Source: Ampullaceana balthica (Eukaryota > Mollusca > Gastropoda > Lymnaeidae). Taken from it: DNA of 64,000 nucleotides. Below the pieces are notes generated by a model, which saw only the letters and a program-made list of their open reading frames with translations, was not told where the DNA came from and ran no database searches. The stretch spans positions 630,284 through 694,283 of the forward strand of contig CALYLW010000430.1 of assembly GCA_944989445.1 (NCBI GenBank), given 5' to 3'. The position numbers and the translations under genes were made by a program. Below are positions 36,156-48,400 of this stretch, piece after piece (the first letter of the stretch is position 1; each line of letters begins with the position of its first letter).

Positions 36156-36415
36156 ATGAACCAATCAAATATCTCGCTGTCGGCCTTGAGCTCCTTGACG
36201 CCAGGGTCAAAGGTTGATGACCTCTTCCCGGTACTCTCCGTTTCCATGACGTCATGCCTTGGGGTCATCATCATCGTCGGTAATTCACTGACGCTCCTGG
36301 CCATGAAGTTGACGCCTACTTTGAGATCCGCCCCTGATTTCTACCTGGCGTCGCTTGCCGTTGCTGACCTACTTGTTGGAATGGTCACAGTTCTCAGAGC
36401 GATTCTACAGTTTGG
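36156..36415 (+). CDS. Receptor B exon 1 (N-terminus, TM1, TM2)
   Basis: The start ATG is in context AACAATGA. The exon ends CAGTTTGG before GTGAGT (donor at 36416), leaving phase 2. Without splicing the reading stops at a TGA that lies inside the donor (36417-36419). The last 12 bases of the exon and the donor are the founder of the 24-bp array that fills the next 220 bp of intron. Confidence 0.9.
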
Positions 36416-39400
36416 GTGAGTTTGTGTTTACAGTTTGGTTAAGTTTGTGCTCAACAGTTTGGGTAAGTTTGTTTTCTACAGTTTGGGTAAAAATATGTTA
36501 ACAGTTTGGTTAAGTTTGTCTTTTACAGACTGGGTAAGATTGTGTTCTACAGTCTGGTTTAGTTTGTGTTCTACAGCATGGGTAAGTTTGTGTTTACATT
36601 TTGGGTAAGTTTGTGTTTGCAATTTGGTTAAGTTTTTGCCTAGTAGTTGTCCTTCTCCCCCCAAATCCATAAGAGTATTTGATCTTATACTCTACAATCT
36701 ACATAAAGTCTTTACTCTAACTGTGCCTCTTACATCAAAAAAATTATTAAACAATATAATGTGCAATTGTCACGCAAGTAGTGTCTGTCAGTCAGTCCTG
36801 CCGCTACTAATTTTAGAAAGCAGGGAAAACCAAATTAATGCACCAAAGCATCAAAAGATGTGAAAATTAAATATGCGCTGTAAACAAATATTATATGACG
36901 TCATTGTTTTCACTCATATTTTAATTTTGGAAAAGGGATCAAAGAGGATTTGATGATGGTTAATTATAAAATGAAAAAAAACAACCCCTATTATAAAATA
37001 CTTTGTGTACATTTCAGAAAGTTTAATATTTCGTATTTATCAAACAAGGACAAGTTAGTTGGGCTTTTGAAAAAGGTCGGCGCCTTAGGCGCCCTTAAAA
37101 AAGGTGCATTTTTTATAAAATAAATAGATTTCAGCTGAAAACTTCCGTCATTTTTGACGGGTGTACGCTAGTGAAGATATAATTAATAAAGTTGCCCAAT
37201 TGTTAAGGAATTGAAGTATCGAAACAGGAATCGGCCAGAATAAGAAAAACAAACTAAAAGATAACAAATGTTCAGATACTCAATCTCTTATTGCAGAAGT
37301 GCACTATGGGTAAATATAGCAGGAAACTTGGGCAAATATGTCTGCCTCGGCATCCTCAGTTTTGGAACCACTGCCTTCATGTCGTCTGTGTCCAGCCTGG
37401 CTCTGCTCGCCTTGGACCGATGTCTGTCCATCTCGTACCCACTGGTCTACAACAGGTTTGGATTTAACTCCCTTCATTTAAAGTTTAAAGTATATTAAAA
37501 TAATAAGAATTATGTTGAACTAAATTTCATTGTTTCTTTGGGAGCGCAGAACAGTTATTCTATAATATAAAACAGCTATTCTATATATTTAACAGCTATT
37601 CTATATATAAAACTGCTATTCTATATATAAAACAGCTATTATGTATATAAAACAGCTATTCTATATATGAAACAGCTTTTCTATGTTGTTTGTTGGCTTC
37701 CTTATGTCTCGTAAGACGACGGAATTTTCTGTGCTCCTTTGGAATTTGCTCGCATGGGTTTACAGCTTCTGCTGTGGCTGTACAAGCCCACTCGCGACTG
37801 GCAGCCTTTGCTGCACTTCTGACACTGAAAGGTAGTATTTGTGGTTGGCTGATTTGCTCCCCTTTTCCTCTTAAGGCGATTTACGTCTGCGACCTGTTGC
37901 AGGTTTCTTTCTCCTGCTTATAGCCCGAAAGTCAGTGCCTCTCTCCATCTGCACCTGTCCCCAGCAAGTTCCTCCAAACTATTTATGTCAATGCCAATAG
38001 CTTTGAGGTCTCTCTTGCAGACATCTTTGTAACGGAGGTGAGGCCGGCCTGTGGTCCTCTATCCTTTGGCTAGCTCAGGATAGAGGATGTCCTTTGGGAT
38101 TCTGCCATCCTCCAATCTGCGCACATGTCCCAACCATCTGAGCCGACGCTGGCGGAGAAGAGTAGTCATGCTTTGTATTTTTGCCTGTTGTAGCACCTCA
38201 TTGTTGGTGACGTGGTCCTGCCAGGCGATTCCCAGGATGCGCCGGAGACAGCGCGTGTGGAAAGCACTCAATCTCCTTTCTTGTCTGGAGTATAGGGTCC
38301 AGGATTCACTGGTATAGAGGAGGGTGCTTAGCACACATGCACGATACACAGCAATTTTGGTTCTAATGGTCAGCTTTTTGTTGTTCCAGACTCTTTTGAG
38401 AGCCTGGCCAGAGTTGTGGAGGCCTTACTGATCCTTATGTCTAGGTCGGAATCAAGGGACATTGGTGATATTGGAGCCAAGGTATGTAAAGTGTTCCACG
38501 GCCTCAAGTTGGCAACCATTGATGGTGATGTTGGGTGGATCAGCATATTGGGCCATCACGTTAGTCTTTTTGAGGCTGATGGTTAGGCTGAAGTCGCTGG
38601 CGGCCTTGGCAAAGCGATCCATTAGGCTTTGCAAATCTGCTTCATTGCGAGTAGCTATGGCAGCATCATCTGCAAAAAGCATGTCCCTAATGACTGTTTC
38701 TGGTATCTCCCTCTTTGACTTCAGCCTTGTCGGATTGAATAGTTTGCCATCAGAACGTGTATGTAGGTAGATCCCTTCAGTTGAGGTTCCAAAGGGATGT
38801 CTCAACAGGCAGGCAAAAAAGGTGCCAAAGAGTGTCGGGGCGAGGACACAGCCACCCTGTTTGACTCCACTGGGGATATCAAATGGAGGGGAAGTTGATC
38901 CGTCATACTGCACTGTGTCTTTCATACCATCATGGAATGACTCTATAATGTTAAGCAGTTTTGGTGGGCATCCAACTTTTGCCAAGACTGTAAACAGACC
39001 ATCTCTGCTGACCAGGTCAAAAGCCTTTGTTAAATCAATGAAAGCCATATAGAGGTGCATGTGTTGCTCTCGGTAATTTTCTTGAAGTTGTCTTAGAGAA
39101 AAGATCATGTCGATTGCAGGCCATTCTGGCAGGACGCCGCACTGTTTGTGATTCAGGATATACTCTCTCAGCAAGTCTCTGCAGTTTCTTTAAAACAACG
39201 CGTGCAAAGACCTTACCCACGATGCTAATGAGAGAAATGCCTCTGTAGTTGCTACAGTCCCTTCTGTCTCCTTTATTTTTATACAGGGTGATTATGTTGG
39301 CATTTCTCATATCCTCTGGTACTGCTCATTCTTCCCAGCACTGGCAGAGGAGGCCATGCAGGTGTTCCAGCAATACATTACTACCGCACTTGAAATAGTT

Positions 39401-42400
39401 ATTCTATGTATAAAACAGCTATTCTATATATAAAACAGCTATTCGAGATTAAAAACAGCTATGCGAAAAATAAAACAGCTATTCGATATATAAAACAGCT
39501 ATTCGATATATAAAACAGCTATTCGAGATTAAAAACAGCTATGCGAAAAATAAAACAGCTATTCGATATATAAAACAGCTATTCGATATATAAAACAGCT
39601 ATTCGATATATTAAACAGCTATTCGATATATAAAACAGCTATTCGATATATTAAACAGCTATTCGAGATATAAAACAGCTATTCGATATATAAAACAGCT
39701 ATTCGATATATTAAACAGCTATTCGATATATAAAACAGCTATTCGATATATTAAACAGCTATTCGATATATAAAACAGCTATTCAATATATTAAACAGCT
39801 ATTCGATATATAAAACAGCTATTCGATATATTAAACAGCTATTCGAGATATAAAACAGCTATTCGATATATAAAACAGCTATTCGATATATTAAACAGCT
39901 ATTCGAGATATAAAACAGATTTTCTAGATATAAAAAAAGTTTTTTTAAGATAAAAGAATTTATTTCAGATATCCAAGACCTATTCTAATTATAGAAGAAT
40001 TATTCTAGACAAGGGACATTAATTTCAAATACAGAAAAGTACTTCCGATAAGGAACAGCTTTTGTGTGTACATAATAACTCATCTAAATACAGGGTAAGG
40101 AACAGTTACACTAAACACAGGACAACTCTTCTAGATACGGTTTATACGCTTTTTAAGTAATATTCTTTGCCGGCTTCATTAATCATAATTAAATGGATCT
40201 TCTTCTAAGCCAATCTTTGAAGTTCTTTTATCTCTTCGCTGAATGACCTTTGTTCAGCCTTTTTAATTACATAAGTCAGCAACTCAGTGCGATTAGATTT
40301 TTATTGAAATAGCATTATTTAAAATATGGTAAATTATGTTGCGAATTTTAATGGAGGTTTGAAAAGTTTTTAGCTAGACTTGCCCCAGGTCTCAGTTACA
40401 TGTTCAACCACAGGTGAGATGGGCTCGTTAGTCAGAGGCTAATTCTTTAAGGTCGCGGGGAACTTTCTGGAAGCGAATCTTAGCGAACCGTTAAAATTAT
40501 GCTATTCTGTGGTCAACATTAACTTTCATTACATAAAAAAATATAAATAGCATCATAATGATAAATAATTAAAACTTAAACAAAATTTTTAATTTATCTA
40601 ATTTATTTATTGTGCTAATGTCATATTATATAAATTCTAGCCGCTAGCAAAGTTAATTATATAATGAGTGTAATAAGAAAAGTTCCATACACACTTTTTA
40701 AAAAATCACGTGTGAAATTGCTTGTTGAGATTCTCATCACTGCCTGCAAGTTTACGTCTGTCAAAGAGCATCTGTATTTACTCTTGTTAATCATGTCTGT
40801 CAAAGATCATCTGTATTTACTCTTGTTAATCATGTCTGTCAAAGAGCATCTGTATTTACTCTTGTTAATCATGTCTGTCAAAGATCATCTGTATTTACTC
40901 TTGTTAATCATGTCTGTCAAAGATCATCTGTATTTACTCTTGTTTATCATGTCTGTCAAAGAGCAGCATCTGTATTTACTCTTGTTTATCATGTCTGTCA
41001 AAGATCATCTGTATTTACTCTTGTTAATCATGTCTGTCAAAGAGCATCTGTATTTACTCTTGTTAATCATGTCTGTCAAAGAGCATCTGTATTTACTCTT
41101 GTTAATCATGTCTGTCAAAGAGCATCTGTATTTACTCTTGTTAATCATGTCTGTCAAAGAGCATCTGTATTTACTCTTGTTAATCATGTCTGTCAAAGAG
41201 CATCTGTATTTACTCTTGTTAATCATGTCTGTCAAAGAGCATCTGTATTTACTCTTGTTAATCATGTCTGTCAAAGAGCAACTGTATTTACTCTTGTTAA
41301 TCATGTCTGTCAAAGAGCATCTGTATTTACTCTTGTTTATCATGTCTGTCAAAGAGCATCTGTATTTACTCTTGTTTATCATGTCTGTCAAAGAAAGAGC
41401 ATCTGTATTTACTCTTGTTTATCATGTCTGTCAAAGAGCAGCATCTGTATTTACTCTTGTTTATCATGTCTGTCAAAGAGCAGCATCTGTATTTACTCTT
41501 GTTAATCATGTCTGTCAAAGATCATCTGTATTTACTCTTGTTAATCATGTCTGTCAAAGAGCATCTGTATTTACTCTTGTTTATCATGTCTGTCAAAGAG
41601 CATCTGTATTTACTCTTGTTTATCATGTCTGTCAAAGATCATATGTATTTACTCTTGTTTATCATGTCTGTCAAAGAGCAGCATCTGTATTTACTCTTGT
41701 TTATCATGTCTGTCAAAGAGCAGCATCTGTATTTACTCTTGTTAATCATGTCTGTCAAAGATCATCTGTATTTACTCTTGTTTATCATGTCTGTCAAAGA
41801 TCATCTGTATTTACTCTTGTTTATCATGTCTGTCAAAGAGCAGCATCTGTATTTACTCTTGTTAATCATGTCTGTCAAAGAGCATCTGTATTTACTCTTG
41901 TTAATCATGTCTGTCAAAGAGCAGCATCTGTATTTACTCTTGTTAATCATGTCTGTCAAAGATCATCTGTATTTACTCTTGTTAATCATGTCTGTCAAAG
42001 AGCAGCATCTGTATTTACTCTTGTTAATCATGTCTGTCAAAGATCATCTATATTTACTCTTGTTAATCATGTCTGTCAAAGAGCATCTGTATTTACTCTT
42101 GTTAATCATGTCTGTCAAAGATCATCTGTATTTACTCTTGTTTATCATGTCTGTCAAAGATCATCTGTATTTACTCTTGTTAATCATGTCCATGGGCGTA
42201 GGGAAGTGGGGTAAGGGGGGGGGGCATTTGCCCCCCCCCCTACAATTGAGAAAAATAATTTCATAAAAATGTCATAAAATTGTTACAATAAAACTGAACT
42301 AAATTTCCTGAAAGTTTATTACATTGAAGACAGTTTACATTTATCAAACATAAAAAAGAATTATATCTGCAAGTATAACTCATTACATTACTGATTGTTC

Positions 42401-45400
42401 TTAATATTCCAGTTGTTTAACAATTTCTTTAACACTTTCAGCAAAAATCCGCAAGCTTTTATATTTTTGTGACCATCTAGTTTCACATAGCAAAGGAACA
42501 TTTAGAATAAGTTTTCTTTGCTGATTACTTTCTCGGAAAAACACTATAATTGACTCAATTGTTCCTATTGTGTTTCGTACAACATTCACATTATTTAAAT
42601 CGTTCACAACAAGATTTAGTTTATGTGAACTGCCATGTACAAATGCTGCTTTTGGGTATTTTTTTCTAATTATTGCTTGGACTCCTCCTTCTTTACCTGC
42701 CATTGTTGAACATCCGTAGTATCCTTGACCAACAAGCTTTGTCATATTTAATCAAAATTTCTAATGAATTAGTAATGATGGTATTGGTTAAACCTTCAGC
42801 TGTTCTATCGACAATTGGAATATATCCCATGAATTATTCTGTGACCATCATTTTCCCATTTTGTTCTTTGACAAATCTAATACCAAGTGACATCTGCTCA
42901 ATGCCTGAAATTTCATTTGTCTCGTCGGCAAGTATTTAAAATGCAACTGAATTATTTGCTTCACGAACAATGTCTTCACGCAGGAGAGACCCTCAAATTT
43001 CGATTATAGTGTTTTGCGTAGTTGCCGAGATACAATCAGCGGTTACCCGTCAAAAGGGCCCCAGACAAAACGGCCCCGACATAACGGCCCCGGTCAAAAC
43101 GGCCCCAGACAAATTGTTAACATTTTTTAACAAAACATTTTTTTTTCATTTTAAGCTTTCGTCAACTTTTTCACCCTTAAAAAAGTGGTAAAATTGTAAA
43201 ATTATTTCTTGTGATGTTATTATATTGTTTCTTGTAAACTAACAACCGTTATTGGTACCATTTCGCGTAAAGGCTATTAAATTCACTTTTGTGGTGTTAT
43301 TGTTATTGTTTATTGTTAGCTAAACCTGACACTGAATAGGTGAGTAAAAATACGAATAGATTTGATTGTAAATTTTACTATTAGTCCATCTATTAGTCCA
43401 GTGCCGTTTTGTCGGGGCCGTTATGTCGGAGCCCAATTGTCGGGGCCGTTTTGTCCGTTTTGTCCGTGCCCGTTTTGTCGGTGAACCATACTCAGCACTA
43501 CAAGAACCAATTGATTACCAAGAATTTCATCTCCAGATTCAACACGAAACTCTAACTGTTCATACAAATTACTAGAATTTAATTCTGTTCCAAGAAGTGC
43601 TAAAACATGCATGCAGCAAAATAGTATTATAAAAATGATGGGACCCAGTTTGTTGCGATTTTCTTGAATTTGTCTTCTAAATGATGAGTCCAACTGCTCA
43701 TCTATAGAAACTGCTTTGGCTTCCAATAAAGCAAATAAAATTGCTTGCATCTTCATGAGAGCCTTTGTGCCATAATGTGCTTTGCAGGTTGCTGCGTGAA
43801 TCTTCGTTGAAATCTTTATATTTTGTACATGGTTTGATGACAAATACCCACTGAACTCGTAGTATTACTTTTTGCAGAAACAACACGCAATATTTGCAAA
43901 AGGCTCCTATTAACATTTGCGAGTATACAAGCAAAGGTGAATAGTCTGATAACCATGCATATCTAAAAACTAAAAACTCTGTTTCCCTCACTGTCAGCTC
44001 TAAAATCACAATTTGTATTAAGGGTCCGACAATCACGAATCAGCTGCAATTTCAACTTATTTGAAGGTCGTATGTCCAGACATACCTTCCAATATCCAAT
44101 TTAGGAAATGAATAAGTGTCAGCGACAATCAAATTAGGAACAGTTGCTTCAGTTGTGTCTGGCTGTTGAACGTGTCATGTTCAGATGCTGCAGACGCCCC
44201 AAAATGTTCTAATAACGGCATTTCGGAATCCCGCGATTGGTCTACTTTTCAATATTTTTTTTAGCATGTAAAAAAATTTCTGATATCCATCCTTGGTAAT
44301 CCTGCAGTTTCTACGCGTATAATATTTCACAGCAAAATTCAATTTTCTCGTGAGAACTTAAGTTTTTAATTTATTAAATGCATTAATAAATGTTGTATTT
44401 TAGCTATTACAGCACTAATTTGTAAGTCTTATTAATTTCTAAGGCTTTTTCCAACCCTTATTTTATACTGAACTTGAATTTAATTGAAAATTGTACCTGT
44501 ATCGCATTGTCAGTTAAAATTTTTAAAAAGTCGGATTTTTTGGCCCCCCACCTGGAAAAATTCCTAGCGACGCCCATGATCATGTCTGTCAAAGAGCATT
44601 GGTATTTACTAGGGCTGTTATCGATTAATTTAAAATTAATCGTTAACTTTTGAAAAATTATCGATAAATTAATCGTTAATTTCGATTTAAGCCGAAATTG
44701 AAATTTATAGTCATAAGTAACATTTATTAAAAGTACTTGTCGAAAATTAAAATAACACTGGAATGTCTTCCTTATAAGACATCTTTTAACCAACAACGCA
44801 AACAGACAAGTGTATTGACATTACTTGGTTCAAGTGATGAGCGGGTCTTATTGACATTATAACCGACCGAGCTGAACAATTGTTCACATAGCTTTAGATT
44901 GTCTCATTTGAAGTTTCTGATACTGCAGTGGATGTTTGGTTTGCAGGTAATATGTAAGCGAATTGTTAGAACTATGGTGGCAATGTTCTCTTTAAGCAGT
45001 GCCACTCCGCAAATATTTTACCGACGCCACGCAGGAGTTTAGAATTACCGCGCAGAAAATTCTGTAAAATTTTGCACAAAAAATGGACGTTGTGCAACTT
45101 TGCAAACGAGTTTTTTTAAAACTTTGCACACGAAACAACGAGCTTAGACTTAGAGGGAACATTCCATGGTAGGCTAACGATTTCTCTCAATGGAAACAAC
45201 CTTTATCAACATTTGAACAATCACCTAAGTGAATAGTTTAAAACAAAAATGTTCGTGTAATCGTCCGCAAATTAGTTTATATTTAGCGGCCGAAATATTT
45301 TACTTTTGGAATTGCATTACATTTATAAGTGGTGGGTCGATTTATAGTTTAAGAAAAAATTAATCGTTAAAAAATGTTAACGATTAATCGAGAAATTAAT

Positions 45401-48400
45401 CGTTAATTTCCGCAGCCCTAGTATTTTTCTAGATTAACTCTTGTTAATCCTGTCTGTCAAAGATCATCTGTATTTACTCTTGTTAATCATGTCTGTCAAA
45501 GATCATCTGTATTTACTCTTGTTTCAGCAAGTTTCATGTTTATATTAAAATTTAGCAACAATGAACAGACAAAACGAAACTGCCTTGCAAAAGCTTTCTT
45601 GGAATTTAAAAAAAGATAAGTTAGGCCAGCCGTGATGGAGCAGGTAAATGTAACACATCTTCTCCTATAGGGTTTGTCATTATTAACCGGAAGTCTAATA
45701 ATAGAATTACATAAAAATATGTTTACATCCGGGTAGTCTGTAAGGACAGATAGTAAACTTGTCTCCGCTATTCCTATATAAATTGAGCTTTTTGTGTAGC
45801 CAAAATCTTGTTTGCAAGAGTACGTTTATGAAATTTTATATATCCAAAAAAAATTTATTCAGCTGCAAAACTAATTGTAAATAAATATTTTTGCACATAA
45901 ATTGCACCTAGAAGATCGTTTTAGTGAGATCAGTGTATCAAAATACACTGTTGTAATGGATGTTTCAGAATTGTTTGAGCTGAATCTAAAAATTGCCCAA
46001 TGACCGAATGAGTTATGACATTTCTATTCACTTACTCTGAAATGCTGAAAGATTTAAAGATCTGATCCTTGGATAAACAAATATAAACCATTATATAACA
46101 AGAGCATGGTAAAATAAATGTATGCGTTTGTTTGCAATAACAAGTAAATAGACATATTTTTAACATGAATTACTCTTCACCGTTAAATGTTGCTCTAAGA
46201 CGGACTACCGGCTAGACGAACGATTATGTTGAAGATAAAATTAGAAAATATAATCCCGATATTTTCGCTCCAGCTAATGCATTACATTTTGTTTTATTGA
46301 CACATTTTGTTTTATTGACATATATTGTTTTATTGACAAATATTGTTTTATTGAAAAAAAATTTTATTGACAAATATTGTTTTATTGACACATACTGTTT
46401 TATTGATACATATAGTTTTATTGACTATTATTGTTCTATTGGGCACATATTGTCTGTGTTATTTCAGAGCTTAATTTAAAATTCTGGGCAAACTCCGACT
46501 TTTAAGTCATCATGTACTTCCGGTCACAAATTGTATCGTTACAGTGGGACTGTTACAAAACGTCATTGTTTTGTTCCTTCCTTGGCCACTGTTCTCCGAC
46601 ATTGAAAATACGTTGTTTTATAACTAATGTTTTTTTTTCCTTTCTTTTAGAACTTATGTTTTGTTCCTTTCTTGGCAACTACTCTCAACTCCAACATTGA
46701 ACATGATTTGTTTTAGAACTAATGTTTTGTTCCTTTCTTGGCAACTGTTCTCAACTCCAACATTGAACATACTTTGTTTTAGAACTAACTAGCAGACCCG
46801 TCGTGCGTTGCAACGATCTAAGTAAAAAAGGAATAAATATAGATAATGAAATTACATTAAGGGTCACCGGGCCAATCAGTTTAACATATGACGTTCGAAA
46901 ATCTGTTCATTTCAATTAATTTCATAACAAATATATAAATATATTTACCTATACTGCTCAATATCGTGTAAAATTTAATGGGGAATACAATATTAAAAGT
47001 TCAGTATAAAACAAAACTCATCTAGGGCCCCCAGCCTCGAGGAAATGGACATTAGGAGTTCAGTGCCCTATAGTAATTTAATATAAGCTCTTAAATTTTT
47101 AAATACTAAGGTTGGTCAAAATCCAGCTATTTTCTCATTACCTTAAAATTAAACTATTTTTTTATTCAGCTAATATAAGGAAAAATACATTAAGGGGTCC
47201 CCGGCCCATTTGGTTCAAGATGCACATTTTGAAAACCTGTTCATTTAAATTCAGTTTCATCATGGATATATTTCTCAAGATCTTTAAAAACTGAGTGGGA
47301 AATATTATCTTAGAGTATACAAAAAAAAAGACATTAAGGGCGCCCCCGGCCCATTCGATGTAATAAGATGTAAATTTCAAAATGCTGTTCATTTTAATTC
47401 AGTTTCATAATGGATATATTTCACAAGATCGTTAAAAATAGAACTGCAAATAATATCTCAAACATATACAAAAAAGAGTTTTGGGGCCCCCGGCCCTGAA
47501 TAATTGGACATTTGAAGTGCAGTGCCCTTTGTTATTTTATTATGGGCTACCAAGTTTTATATACAAAGTTTGGTTAAAATCCATTCATTAACTCAGTAGC
47601 TAACGCATAAAATAATTTTTGTATGCCTCTTATTAGCAAAAAATGGCATTAAGGCCCCAGGGCCCATTTAGTGCAAGATGTGAAGTTCAAAACACCTGTT
47701 TATTTCTATCAATTTCATAGTAGATATATTTATCTATATTTATCAAGATCTTTAATAATTGAATGGGGAATAAAATCTTAAATGTTTGTGAAAAAAGACA
47801 TTTTGGGCCCCAGCCCCGAAGAAATGGACATTATGAAATTAGTGTCCTATAGTATTTCAATATTGGCTACCAAGTTGTTATATACCAATTTTGATTAAGA
47901 TCCATCAATTTACCTAATAGCTAACCCTGAAAACTAATTTTTATATAGCTCATATAAGAAAACAATTATATTATGGGCTCCCGGCGCCCCATTAGTGTTA
48001 AATTTTGCAAAAAGTTGCCTGTGACCATCCCAGAAGCGTACTCAAAAGTCTTCCAAAGTTTCATGGCGATCGGATGAATGGTTTAGTCAGCTATAACGGA
48101 CATACATACTTAAATACTTTCATTCTTACATATATAGATGTTTTGTTCCTTTCTTGGCCATTGCGCTCAACTCCAACATTGAACATACTTTGTTTTTGAA
48201 CTAATGGAGAGGGCTGCTATCCAAATGAGTGTGTTTTTTTTTCCTTGTCTATTTACTTTCTGATATCTGATATTGTCCTTTTTTAAAAAATAATAATAAT
48301 ATGACTACATGGAATGTTCCACAATACACAAATTATCCAGAAAACTCCTCACTTTGATTAAGGTACGATAATACAGTGGAATAGATAGGTACAAATACAT

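Larger units (their letters stand above)
42191..44578 (-). mobile_element. hAT transposon (ZMYM1/DUF4371-type), 2388 bp, with 8-bp target duplication
   Basis: The ends are CATGGGCGTAGGG at left and the inverted CTAGCGACGCCCATG at right. The flanks read ATCATGTC on both sides (42183-42190 and 44579-44586), a perfect 8-bp duplication of the 39-bp repeat unit. The transposase lies on the minus strand and is interrupted by a MITE at 43041-43487. This is the only hAT copy here with perfect target duplications, so it is young. It sits in intron 2 of receptor B, in antisense. Confidence 0.92.

Noticed and set aside
40664..42214. 516-residue ORF with 13-residue SVKEHLYLLLLIM repeats
   Set aside because: It is a 39-bp minisatellite. 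Two frames stay open after a 4-bp slip near 41392, so openness is a property of the unit and not of selection. The minus strand is open too.
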